Shown here in pieces: positions 16,407 through 23,326 of a stretch of 41,801 nucleotides of DNA (the first letter of the stretch is position 1; each line of letters begins with the position of its first letter). Position numbers and translations under genes: made by a program. Origin of the DNA: a virus; IMG/VR virus record IMGVR_UViG_3300035034_000469, positions 1-41,801 of that record. One strand, given 5' to 3'. The notes below the pieces were generated by a model. It saw only the letters and a list, made by a program, of their open reading frames with translations, searched no databases and was not told where the DNA came from.

Positions 16407-16832
16407 CTACTGAATCGCCCTCTTAGGGCCTCCGGCTAAGAGCATGTGTAGGCGCTCATAGGAACCCGGCTTGTTCTCTGCCTCTTTCTCAGGTAGGTCT
16501 CCAAGCAGTGCGGCTTCAATGTCGTCATAGGCAATCGTCCCAGCCTTCTCTAGGGCTGGGTTATCTCCCTCGACCATGTACCCAGCGGCAACGTACGCAG
16601 CAAGCGTCCTTGCCAACCAGGAGAAGCGTTGTCCCTCTTCTCTGGACTCAAAGTACTTTCTCGTCCTGATTGCCGCAACGATCTGATGAAGCCGAACAAG
16701 CGGGAGGTTATTGATGTACTCGTCGGACCATCCGTACTCTGCGGCAACCAAGTCATAGGCAACACTGAACCCTCCTAAGAGCCCCTGGGGGTCTAGGCGT
16801 TCGAGGTTTTCTTGGAGGAGGCGTTGGGCTTC
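16407..16832 (-). CDS. Tail assembly chaperone, -1 frame extension (frameshift product)
   Basis: This frame lies between the first chaperone gene and the tape measure and is open upstream without a good start codon. In the -1 frame it reads through the end of the first gene (RLLQENLERLDPQGLLGGFS) and continues to VAAEYGWSDEYINNLPLVRL, ending GPKRAIQ. It is therefore best explained as the second half of a gpG-gpGT-type fusion made by -1 ribosomal frameshifting. The start coordinate given is the first -1 codon after the candidate slip at GCA-AAG-AAG. A second candidate is CCAAGAAAACC near 16805-16815. The fusion would chaperone the tape measure during tail assembly. The exact slip site is uncertain. 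Confidence 0.75.
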   Translation of the reverse strand, partial: EAQRLLQENLERLDPQGLLGGFSVAYDLVAAEYGWSDEYINNLPLVRLHQIVAAIRTRKYFESREEGQRFSWLARTLAAYVAAGYMVEGDNPALEKAGTIAYDDIEAALLGDLPEKEAENKPGSYERLHMLLAGGPKRAIQ

Positions 16833-17329
16833 TTTGCGACCTCTGACTTCTTCTGTGCCTTCAGCAGGGTCGCTAGTTGTTTTCCCAAGGAACGGATGTG
16901 GGGCCCCTCGACCTCAACAATCGCTGTGATGATGGCAACAGTGTCATCCAACTCTGGATTGTGTAGAGCCTCAATGACAGCCTGGTACTTCCCGTCGTTG
17001 ATCTCCATCTCAGCCTTAGAGAGCTTCTTGCCCTCGATAAGACCAGCAGGGGAGACCATGGAGGTGAGGAAGTCAACCGACTCATCCTCAGCCTCAGGGA
17101 AAGCAAGAATTGTAGCCATTAAGATGTTTGTAGCAAACTCTTCCTGAGAACTGTCCTCAGAAAGGCTGAGAGAGCTAAGGGCTCCTCCAGCACCTCTAGT
17201 GAGAATCTTCAAGAACCTCATCAACTGTCTTAGTCGAATTCGTTCTACTCGAACCTCAACGCCATTCTCTAGTGTGAGGGCACGAGGTTCGGTTACAATT
17301 GCATCTGTATCTGTTTCTGCGGTCGTCAC
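16793..17329 (-). CDS. Tail assembly chaperone (gpG-like)
   Basis: The 178-residue protein sits between the tail-tube and tape-measure genes. It starts with an acidic Thr-rich leader, then VEVRVERIRLRQLMRFLKIL and an all-helical core (SQEEFATNILMATILAF). The C-terminus is Lys-rich (KAQKKSEVAKKPNASSKKTS). This matches the first frame of the tail-assembly chaperone pair. It starts at GTG 17327-17329 with AAGGAG at good spacing. The -1 frame remains open across its 3' end, so a fraction of ribosomes probably makes the longer form. The A-AAG near 16835 is a plausible slip site. Confidence 0.8.
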   Translation of the reverse strand: MTTAETDTDAIVTEPRALTLENGVEVRVERIRLRQLMRFLKILTRGAGGALSSLSLSEDSSQEEFATNILMATILAFPEAEDESVDFLTSMVSPAGLIEGKKLSKAEMEINDGKYQAVIEALHNPELDDTVAIITAIVEVEGPHIRSLGKQLATLLKAQKKSEVAKKPNASSKKTSNA

Positions 17330-17381
17330 GCGACTCTCCTTGTATTTGTTGAAGAAGCTCTAACTTAGCTCCGTGTTCTAC

Positions 17382-17960
17382 TTAAACTCCCTTGGAAATA
17401 AGCTTTCCAATGGCAGTCGTTGGATCCCCAGTCTGAGAGTCAACTACTTGGTTGCCTTCGTGGTCAGTGTCCGAGAACAAGGCGGATCCATTGTAGTTAA
17501 CCAGAAGACCTTCCTTGTAAGAAGGTCCGTCGAAGCTGAAAGGCTGGAACTGAACCTTGAACAGGATAAAGTCCAGAAGGCGAACCGCACCCGCAGAGTC
17601 CTTAGAAGGGACTCGCACAAGCATAGGTCGAGGCTGAGTGTTCATCTGCCTCTGCTCCCAAAGGGGGGCTTCCAGAATCTCGCTAGCTCCCGACCCGGAA
17701 GAGGTAACCTTCGAGCCGGAAATCAGAGACCAGGTCTGGAACGGGATGTACCCAGACTGAATGGTGACGTTCACTTTGTTAGCCCAGTACCAGGTACTGA
17801 GGATTCCGTCGTCACCAGTGTTGTCGTAGCTATCCTGATCAAGCTCTAGAGAACCGGAGCGGATACCATACAGATCACCGAACTCTTCTTCAAGTCCAGT
17901 CTGGCCGTCGAGAATCGCGGCGTGAGAGATAGAAAACCCCTCAACGTTCTTGGTAGCCAC
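17382..17960 (-). CDS. Major tail (tube) protein
   Basis: The 192-residue protein lies just upstream of the tail-assembly chaperones, the place of the tail-tube subunit. It is beta-rich with few cysteines (TWYWANKVNVTIQSGYIPFQ, VRLLDFILFKVQFQPFSFD), fitting the tube fold shared with gpV-like proteins. The start is GTG at 17958-17960 with TAAGGAG 7 bases upstream. The 54-base untranslated gap before it carries late-promoter motif copy 2, consistent with the high expression needed for a tube protein. The call is mainly from position, size and composition. Confidence 0.8.
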   Translation of the reverse strand: MATKNVEGFSISHAAILDGQTGLEEEFGDLYGIRSGSLELDQDSYDNTGDDGILSTWYWANKVNVTIQSGYIPFQTWSLISGSKVTSSGSGASEILEAPLWEQRQMNTQPRPMLVRVPSKDSAGAVRLLDFILFKVQFQPFSFDGPSYKEGLLVNYNGSALFSDTDHEGNQVVDSQTGDPTTAIGKLISKGV

Positions 17961-18013
17961 AGTGTTTCTCCTTAGGGTAGGTCAAATGAAACGCGCTTTA
18001 CAGCGGCTATTTC

Positions 18014-18024
18014 TACTATCGGCC
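18014..18024 (-). promoter_or_regulatory. Late-promoter motif copy 2 (GGCCGATAGTA), before tail tube gene
   Basis: An exact motif copy overlaps the stop codon of the Com-like gene (CGA-TAG lies inside it). It is 53 bases upstream of the GTG of the tail-tube gene, whose leader has a full Shine-Dalgarno. The -10 core GCCGATAG fits the sigma-28 class. Confidence 0.65.
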
Positions 18025-18261
18025 ACGAGGTCGAACTTGAGCATCCTCAAGAACTGACTCAACCAATTCTCCGGCTAAATCATAGCGGTGTAAAACTCTA
18101 GAGCAATAGATATTGTGTTGCGTCCTAAAAAGCTTCTTACACTCTGGGCAAGAAAACTCAATTAGGTTGGATGCGGTGATGGTAGGTTTTTTTCCATCGC
18201 TAAGGAGTTTAGTGAACAATCTTCGGGGGCCTACAGGACAGCGGACTTCAGTCGTCTCCAT
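18016..18261 (-). CDS. Com-like small zinc-ribbon protein
   Basis: The 81-residue protein has VRCPVGPRRLFTKLL near the N-terminus and NLIEFSCPECKKLFRTQ in the middle, ending RVLHRYDLAGELVESV. Cysteines in RCP, SCPEC and YCS could bind zinc. The CP...RLL...KL and NLIE-x-x-C-x-x-C pattern recalls Mu Com-type zinc fingers, which act as RNA-binding translational regulators, and is a recurrent small gene in actinophages. It overlaps the end of the GT4 gene by 14 bases. A regulatory RNA- or DNA-binding role is plausible but not shown. Confidence 0.65.
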   Translation of the reverse strand: METTEVRCPVGPRRLFTKLLSDGKKPTITASNLIEFSCPECKKLFRTQHNIYCSRVLHRYDLAGELVESVLEDAQVRPRGR

Positions 18262-19372
18262 CTTCAGCCTCCGAAAGAGCTATCTGGTAACGGGCCCACA
18301 GTTCCTCTCCACCTTCGAGATCCCTCAATTTGCCCATCAACCTACCTACAACATTCTCCCAGGAGCAAAGTTGAGGGATAATCTGCGAAGCTACGAACCC
18401 CTTGTGCCTCACTTCATCTCGATTCTGGAACGCATGAAGCATAAGCTCTTTGAGATGAGGGACCGAGACTTCAGCGTTAGTCATAGACTTGTTGATAGGG
18501 TCTTGAAGGGACAGCCGGTAGTCCACTGGGTAGGAATACTCAGGGCTAAGCCATTCAGTCATGCCACCCCAGTTGGTAGCGATGACCGGAGCTCCAGTGC
18601 TTTGGATCTCCAGAGAAGGCATGTGCTTCCCTTCCCCCCGGGAGGGGGCCAGAAGTACGTGGGTGTTCCGATAGAACTCTTTGAGAATGTCAGGGGTCCA
18701 AGTATCCGCGAACACCCTCAGACCCGGATACACATCCTCCATCTTGGGGCTAAGTCCTTTGTCGTCAGGGGTAGTTTTCAACATCAACCTAGCATGTTTG
18801 TCAAACTCGGAGTTCTCGTTCTTGAGTTCGCCAAATGCCTTCACAGCAGACAATGGATTCTTCCTGATAGAAAGGGGAGCCCCAACCATGGAGAAATAGA
18901 AGTCTTCCGAATTCCAATTCCGCTCTAAATACTCCCAACCTTCCGGCTCATATCCACCTTGTTGCTTCAGGATAGGACCCCGATAATAAGGGCGGAAACA
19001 CTCGTTAGTAACCTCGTCATACCCAACTACAGCATCGTAGTCTCGCAGATTCTCGCGGAGTTTAGATCGACCTCTCATGAAGCTAAAGTCTGTGTACTCC
19101 CACATGCTCCAGGCGATGCAGATCTTACTGGAGGCGCGGGTGTCGGGGGGTAGCTGTAAGGCCGCTGGGTCCAAGTGGGTGATGGTGAGATCGAAAGGGG
19201 CTCGAAGCCCCTTTGTCAGAAGCTGGGCAATGTCAGCAGGAAGGGGAGCCTGCACCACCTTCGGACGGATATATACATCTGCCCCCGCACGTACTAAGGC
19301 TCGGGTAAGTCCAATTCCGTCATTCCCATAACCTGAAAAACGAGAGAGTGGGATTGTTAGCAATACTTTCAT
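18248..19372 (-). CDS. GT4-type (GT-B fold) glycosyltransferase
   Basis: The 374-residue protein starts MKVLLTIPLSRFSGYGNDGI, the glycine-rich N-terminal loop of retaining GT-B transferases. The C-terminal nucleotide-sugar motif is LLAPSRGEGKHMPSLEIQ with TGAPVIATNWGGMTEW (about 265-300), typical of GT4. The ATG at 19370-19372 was chosen because AGAGGA lies about 9 bases upstream. An in-frame TTG 48 bases earlier would overlap the previous gene. It sits unusually inside the tail module, between the tail terminator and the Com-like gene. A likely job is glycosylation of a virion or tail protein. The donor sugar is unknown. Confidence 0.85.
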   Translation of the reverse strand: MKVLLTIPLSRFSGYGNDGIGLTRALVRAGADVYIRPKVVQAPLPADIAQLLTKGLRAPFDLTITHLDPAALQLPPDTRASSKICIAWSMWEYTDFSFMRGRSKLRENLRDYDAVVGYDEVTNECFRPYYRGPILKQQGGYEPEGWEYLERNWNSEDFYFSMVGAPLSIRKNPLSAVKAFGELKNENSEFDKHARLMLKTTPDDKGLSPKMEDVYPGLRVFADTWTPDILKEFYRNTHVLLAPSRGEGKHMPSLEIQSTGAPVIATNWGGMTEWLSPEYSYPVDYRLSLQDPINKSMTNAEVSVPHLKELMLHAFQNRDEVRHKGFVASQIIPQLCSWENVVGRLMGKLRDLEGGEELWARYQIALSEAEDGDD

Positions 19373-19400
19373 GGGATCAAGTCCTCTGTGAGTTATTGGA

Positions 19401-19967
19401 TTAAGCTGTTTCGATGCCAAAGCGGTAAGATCGGTACCTTACCCCATTACCGCCTTCAACATCCCTGAAGTCTTCTGTGCTGATATGGGTGGAGTCGAAA
19501 ATAGGAACCCCTGTATGATTGAGAATCTCATCTTCTGTTCCCCAATATCTCACCTCTCCGGGTGAGCCCATGTAGGAGATATGAGGGTCTCCAGATCTGC
19601 CGGGGACGCCTCGATCAATAGCGTGGAAATAAGGCATTATCCCAGCCATTACCTCCTCAATGAGGTCGTCGGCGTCCCTCTCTATGATGGAACCAGAACT
19701 ATCTCTCGTAGGAGCCGCCCAAATATCGACCTCCAGCAGGGGAAACTTCATCGTATTGTGTGGATTAGGATCCTGCCAGACACGCTCTGAAACAACGACC
19801 GCTGTGGTGTATGACTTGTCATCAAGAGCTCTGGGAATGATGTAATTGTCAAAAACCCACCCATTGTCCCATTCAGAGTCACTTGCGATCAACCCGCTAG
19901 AGACGAGGCTCTGAACCTCGGGAGTCTGTACCAGCATATTGCGTGCGGCCAAGGAAAGCTTACTCAC
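19401..19967 (-). CDS. Tail terminator / head-tail completion protein
   Basis: The 188-residue protein is located after the gp10-like protein and before the tail-tube region, where tail terminators lie. It contains a mixed alpha-beta core (YTTAVVVSERVWQDPNPHN, FPLLEVDIWAAPTRD) and ERDADDLIEEVMAGIMPYFH. The strand-helix pattern is that of tail terminator proteins that cap the tube and face the connector. The start is GTG with a 4-base GTGA overlap to the upstream stop and GAGGA upstream. The call rests on gene order and size. Confidence 0.65.
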   Translation of the reverse strand: MSKLSLAARNMLVQTPEVQSLVSSGLIASDSEWDNGWVFDNYIIPRALDDKSYTTAVVVSERVWQDPNPHNTMKFPLLEVDIWAAPTRDSSGSIIERDADDLIEEVMAGIMPYFHAIDRGVPGRSGDPHISYMGSPGEVRYWGTEDEILNHTGVPIFDSTHISTEDFRDVEGGNGVRYRSYRFGIETA

Positions 19968-20341
19968 TTCTCAAGTCCTCTCAAGATAGCCGAGACGTAA
20001 AGTGGGTGGAGGAGATGAAGGGGTGCAAAGAAATCGTGCGCCCCATCCCGCCTCTTCTCATAGATGGCATAGTCCACTGGATTGTTAATGCTGGTGGAAG
20101 GACCACCATACTGGATCTCTCCTTCCCACCTCTTAGTTAGTCTGTCACTCTTTGAAGAAGAATTCCCGGAAGACTTAAGTGAACCTGTTTCTACGTGAAC
20201 CACAGCTTGAGTCTGAGCAAAACCCAGCTCCAGCACGGCATCAAGATTTCTCTTCATCTTTCGAGTTGGCTGGCGATTAGTTATTCGGTCAATCTCACGA
20301 TCAATTGCCGAGAAGTCGCTAGTGATATGAATCATAATCAC
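19964..20341 (-). CDS. HK97 gp10-like head-tail protein
   Basis: The 125-residue protein shows the typical order AQTQAVVHVETGSLKSSG, then WEGEIQYGG, VDYAIYEKRRDGAHDF and a C-terminal helix. This is the signature of HK97 gp10-like neck/tail-completion proteins. It starts at GTG 20339-20341 with a 4-base overlap. The ATG two codons later is an alternative. Its neighbours are the head-tail stopper and the tail terminator, which agrees with a connector role. Confidence 0.8.
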   Translation of the reverse strand: MIMIHITSDFSAIDREIDRITNRQPTRKMKRNLDAVLELGFAQTQAVVHVETGSLKSSGNSSSKSDRLTKRWEGEIQYGGPSTSINNPVDYAIYEKRRDGAHDFFAPLHLLHPLYVSAILRGLEK

Positions 20342-20727
20342 TCCCCAGGCCAGAGTTCATCAAGGTCTCGGTGAGACTCCCACACCTGAACTTCAATGTG
20401 GTGCATGGAAGCAAAGTCCACGGCCATGTCAGGAATGGTCCTGATTTCGAAGATCCCATCGACGGGGCCAGAAACTGTTCGAATCCTATCGCCCGCTTTG
20501 ATAGGGGAAGAAGACGAGCAGAACATAATTCCGTAGCGGTCAGGGGCCCTGCCAGCCACGAGCGCGGGCTGAACGTCTCCCACACGCACAAACTGGAGAT
20601 CGAGACGACACTTAAGAGGACCCCCTCCGGGTATCGACACCTCTGAGTAAGTGTTCCTAGCTCTACCATTGACATTAGTAATGGTAGGCCTCTCCACAAC
20701 TACTCCCGAGGGATAGAGATGATCCAT
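20338..20727 (-). CDS. Head-tail stopper protein
   Basis: The 129-residue protein starts MDHLYPSGVVVERPTITNVN and is beta-rich, with KAGDRIRTVSGPVDGIFEIR in the middle and ...HHIEVQVWES near the end. This resembles the SH3-like head closure/stopper proteins (gp16/gpFII class). It follows the connector and overlaps the gp10-like gene by 4 bases. TAGGAG precedes the ATG. The call is from fold-like pattern and gene order. Confidence 0.7.
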   Translation of the reverse strand: MDHLYPSGVVVERPTITNVNGRARNTYSEVSIPGGGPLKCRLDLQFVRVGDVQPALVAGRAPDRYGIMFCSSSSPIKAGDRIRTVSGPVDGIFEIRTIPDMAVDFASMHHIEVQVWESHRDLDELWPGE

Positions 20728-20736
20728 GTCCCTCTC

Positions 20737-21261
20737 CTAATGTAGATCTTCTGGGTCAACCCCATAGCTTTGCGCAAGAAGATGGTCCTGGGGGGAGATA
20801 AATCTCTGGTTTCCTTGACTAGCTCCATCAACCAGAACTCCGTCGTGTTCCATCATCTCGATACCCCCATAGGCGAAGGCATCATCTTTCTCATTACACA
20901 CGCCCATCTCTTGGATGGCCAAGTCAAACCAGGGGACCCCCAGCTCTTGTCCGGCCCGGGCCTTCGCGGCCATCTTAGAGTATGAATAGGACCCGATAGA
21001 CTCGCTACTGAATGGGCTAGCTCCGGCCTTTTGGTAGGGCTGAGAAAGAACAGCGTAGTCAGCTAGAGACAGAATCGCATGTTTAGCCAGATCTATATAA
21101 ATCTCATCATCAGGGAGAGAAGTCTTAAGGCAAGAAGCAATCTTGAAAAGAAGAGTCGCTTGTGACAGAGCAGTCAATGAGTAGGGCATTGGGTAGTCCG
21201 AGATTGGGCGTCCCGAAAACACAGACAAATCATTGACGGCCAAGGCTGGATACTCTGCCAT
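20737..21261 (-). CDS. Head-tail connector / adaptor protein
   Basis: The 174-residue, mostly helical protein (LSQATLLFKIASCLKT, KHAILSLADYAVL, YSYSKMAAKARAG) lies first in the connector block. It has the size and helical profile of the gp15/gp6-type adaptor that docks under the portal. SYSYSK-x-x-A-K resembles the recurring adaptor motif with a Ser/Tyr turn. It has AAGGAA upstream of the ATG and a 9-base gap to the stopper. The call is positional with moderate pattern support. Confidence 0.65.
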   Translation of the reverse strand: MAEYPALAVNDLSVFSGRPISDYPMPYSLTALSQATLLFKIASCLKTSLPDDEIYIDLAKHAILSLADYAVLSQPYQKAGASPFSSESIGSYSYSKMAAKARAGQELGVPWFDLAIQEMGVCNEKDDAFAYGGIEMMEHDGVLVDGASQGNQRFISPQDHLLAQSYGVDPEDLH

Positions 21262-21278
21262 GAAATAGGTTCCTTTTT

Positions 21279-21590
21279 CTAGATATTCAAGTCATCAATG
21301 TTCTCCGAGAACATGACCTTCCCATACTTCTTCTTCTGGGCCGCTGGATTAGAGATCAAATCTAACCAGGAGTCTCCCTGGCTATTTTTAGTCTTTTCGT
21401 AATCCTCTGACCCTACAACAACTTCAGTGTCTTGGCCTCTATACCAAACTTCTCCAAGAGCTGTAAATCCATCTTGCAGGAAGTAAACCTTGATCACTCC
21501 AGGCTTAGTTTCTCCTGACTTTTGGGACTCTTCGGCGGTTTCCATTACTGTGCCAAGATCTGGTGCGTCCGTGGTTTTGCGTCGTGCCAT
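21279..21590 (-). CDS. Hypothetical structural-region protein
   Basis: The 103-residue protein has an acidic, disordered-looking N-terminus and a small beta core (GVIKVYFLQDGFTALGEVWY), followed by a Lys-rich helix. Its position between the metallophosphoesterase and the connector, and the small beta core with GEVWYRGQ, suggest a minor head component such as a head-tail spacer or decoration protein. Late-promoter motif copy 3 lies 28 bases upstream, so it would start a transcript that runs into the connector genes. The family is not recognised. Confidence 0.65.
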   Translation of the reverse strand: MARRKTTDAPDLGTVMETAEESQKSGETKPGVIKVYFLQDGFTALGEVWYRGQDTEVVVGSEDYEKTKNSQGDSWLDLISNPAAQKKKYGKVMFSENIDDLNI

Positions 21591-21618
21591 GGAGGGATAC
21601 CTTCCTATTCTCTAGTTT

Positions 21619-21629
21619 TACTATCGTCC
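21619..21629 (-). promoter_or_regulatory. Late-promoter motif copy 3 (GGACGATAGTA)
   Basis: An exact motif copy in the 46-base gap between the metallophosphoesterase stop and the ATG at 21590. The distance to the start is 28 bases, with an AGGAAGG ribosome binding site between them. It would start the connector/tail-completion transcript. Confidence 0.65.
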
Positions 21630-21636
21630 TGCAAAG

Positions 21637-22923
21637 TCACAGGAGCTCCCAGTCGGTGAAGCCACGCTCATTGTGCGGGCCTATGACAAGGACTGAAGTT
21701 CCGGGGGTGGAGTAAGTTCCAGTGCCGTCCTCGAAGTGCTTAGATCCCCCATCAGCAGTAGCCGCCTGAAGACGGTGATAAGGGCCGTAGTCCTTTGCAT
21801 CATGACTGTGTCGGTGGGCGGTAAGCCAGAGCTTAGGCTTGAAACCGCGCTTGTCTGCGAGAGCCGCCGTTTGAGCAGAAAGCCACTTTGCCTCGCCATT
21901 AGCCCCACTAGGGATCTTGTGCCCGTGTGCCGACGCCACGGGGATACCTGCAATATCAAGAGTCGTGATCATTTTCTCTTCTGGCAGGTACCAGTTCGTT
22001 CCTGGAAACGAAGGGCCAATGATGCGATTCCTCAACAAAGACATCAAAAGATTCTGGACATTGTCCGCATCATCTGTCACATTGGTCTTTGTTCCCCGGC
22101 GTGCAAGCTGTCCGTGGTTACACAGAACAGCAAAGACGTTAGGATCTTCCTGGGATAGAGGCAATAGCTCTTCACAGACCAAAGTCATCATATCCAAAGC
22201 CCTCATGATTTGATCATTCAAATTGAGTTCAATGATATGAGTTTGATTAGGATAAGAGTCAGCAATATTTTCTGTAGGATCTCCCATGAACCCAATTGAA
22301 ACGCTCTCAATGTTTCTTCCCAAGCGGCGAAGGTCCTTAATCCGCTTAGCCGAAGAATCGAGGAATCTCTCAATCCTCCATGTAGTCTGTTCCACCCCCG
22401 TTGCCCCATGAGCCAGATCCTGCTCTCGAACTTCGTTCTTTCCGAATTGCCAGTCTGAGGGAAGGGCTGTATAGGAACAAGGTGGACCAAGACCCGTCCC
22501 AGGAGTTCTCTTGGCTAGCTTACGCCGCTTACGGGCGCTCTCAGCAAGCTCCGCGACCAACTTCTCGGTCTTGCGATCAACAGCAGAGACTCTCCTGAAG
22601 CGGGCCCTATAAGAGTACAGGGTGACGAGGTCGCGCTTCTTTGCCCCTTTGGGCTTAGCTGACTGTTGCCATACCGAGAAGCGGACAGTATCTTCGACAA
22701 TTCGATATTGCTCGGGATCAAGACCTGCTAGCTTATAGACTTTCTGAAAAGCGTCTTCATACTCATCAGGAGCTAGAGGATTCGGAGACGCAAAGCCTTC
22801 AAACGTCCCTTCTTCAGCAGAAGCGTCTACTTTCAGCTTGGGAGGCTTGATGTCTTCGAAGTCGTCCTCTTCGGGGACTTCCTGCTCTTTCAGCAACTCT
22901 TCCTCAGGACTCATAGCAACCAC
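21637..22923 (-). CDS. Calcineurin-like metallophosphoesterase
   Basis: The 428-residue protein has a variable N-terminal part with YRIVEDTVRFSVWQQS and then a phosphoesterase-like core. The metal-site motifs appear in order: SDWQFGK (for D-x-H), FMGDPTEN (for GD-x-x-E), LCNHGQ (for GNH-D/E), ASAHGHK, and LTAHRHSHD (for GH-x-H). Similar proteins occur in many actinophages next to a small HTH gene, as here. The start is GTG 22921-22923. The ATG at 22912-22914 is an alternative, since both have poor spacing to GAGG. The likely activity is on nucleic acid or nucleotides, but its task inside the structural region is not known. Confidence 0.75.
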   Translation of the reverse strand: MVAMSPEEELLKEQEVPEEDDFEDIKPPKLKVDASAEEGTFEGFASPNPLAPDEYEDAFQKVYKLAGLDPEQYRIVEDTVRFSVWQQSAKPKGAKKRDLVTLYSYRARFRRVSAVDRKTEKLVAELAESARKRRKLAKRTPGTGLGPPCSYTALPSDWQFGKNEVREQDLAHGATGVEQTTWRIERFLDSSAKRIKDLRRLGRNIESVSIGFMGDPTENIADSYPNQTHIIELNLNDQIMRALDMMTLVCEELLPLSQEDPNVFAVLCNHGQLARRGTKTNVTDDADNVQNLLMSLLRNRIIGPSFPGTNWYLPEEKMITTLDIAGIPVASAHGHKIPSGANGEAKWLSAQTAALADKRGFKPKLWLTAHRHSHDAKDYGPYHRLQAATADGGSKHFEDGTGTYSTPGTSVLVIGPHNERGFTDWELL

Positions 22924-23164
22924 ACTTCCTCACCCTATGCTTGCGGTACTGGTTGTATTTGACCGGGAAGGGATCCACTCCCTCAAGCTTCTTCAGCGTC
23001 TCATAGATCGCCATTGAAGTCTTCTTCTTGGGGTCCATCTCCTCAGCCTCTCTGATGGCTTTCTGGAGAGAGTCGCGCTGTTTAGAGACCCACTCACCAA
23101 CACTACAAGGCTCAGGGGGAGGGGGACTGGTCAGGGACGTTTCTGCTTCTTCTAGTGAGCTCAA
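22904..23164 (-). CDS. Small helix-turn-helix-type protein paired with phosphoesterase
   Basis: The 86-residue protein has PCSVGEWVSKQRDSLQKAIR, a Lys-rich helix with SMAIYETLKKLEG, and a basic cysteine tail (HRVRKCGCYES). Small HTH proteins with the same ending HR-x-x-x-C-x-C lie upstream of metallophosphoesterases in actinophages. It begins at TTG 23162-23164 with GAGGG upstream. An in-frame TGA just before it rules out a longer form. It overlaps the phosphoesterase by 20 bases, and a variant late-promoter motif lies 39 bases upstream. DNA binding is inferred. Confidence 0.6.
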   Translation of the reverse strand: MSSLEEAETSLTSPPPPEPCSVGEWVSKQRDSLQKAIREAEEMDPKKKTSMAIYETLKKLEGVDPFPVKYNQYRKHRVRKCGCYES

Positions 23165-23188
23165 GAATCATTCCCTCATGATCGTCAG

Positions 23189-23206
23189 GGTAACTGTATG
23201 GTTACC
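23189..23206. repeat. Inverted repeat GGTAAC-N6-GTTACC
   Basis: A perfect 6-bp inverted repeat with a 6-base spacer in the gap after the capsid terminator, partly overlapping the variant promoter motif. It could be an operator or a small hairpin in the leader of the HTH gene. Confidence 0.45.
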
Positions 23207-23213
23207 ATCGGCC
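23203..23213 (-). promoter_or_regulatory. Variant late-promoter motif (GGCCGATGGTA)
   Basis: This differs by one base (G for A) from the exact motif and lies 39 bases before the TTG of the HTH gene, downstream of the capsid terminator. A promoter is expected here if the terminator works, so the variant is a reasonable candidate. Confidence 0.4.
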
Positions 23214-23269
23214 TGCTCTCCTAGTTATTATAACCTAGGATTAGAGGGTTCGAGCCCTTTCAGACAAAG

Positions 23270-23305
23270 CAAGAAGCCCGACCCCAAAAGGAGCCGGGCT
23301 TCTTG
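23270..23305 (-). terminator. Strong hairpin terminator after major capsid gene
   Basis: CAAGAAGCCCG pairs perfectly with CGGGCTTCTTG (11 bp). The inner bases add five more pairs (two of them wobble) and leave a TTTT loop on the minus strand. The downstream flank is only mildly T-rich (CTTTGT), as is common in high-GC hosts. A further 6-bp hairpin (AGCCTA/TAGGCT) lies at 23310-23327 over the capsid stop codon. Confidence 0.7.
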
Positions 23306-23326
23306 AGTGAGCCTAGGGAATTAGGC

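Noticed and set aside
18113-18928. Long plus-strand open frame (about 270 codons) opposite the GT4 gene
   Set aside because: Antisense of well-supported coding sequence, no ribosome binding site, no recognisable protein motif; similar antisense frames at 13450-14250 and 29549-30301 were rejected for the same reason.
23241-23270. tRNA T-arm-like sequence (GGGTTCGAGCCC) on the plus strand
   Set aside because: A T-loop-like element is present and a weak acceptor match (5 of 7) can be found, but the anticodon arm has no 7-base loop and the D arm fails, so no cloverleaf forms.
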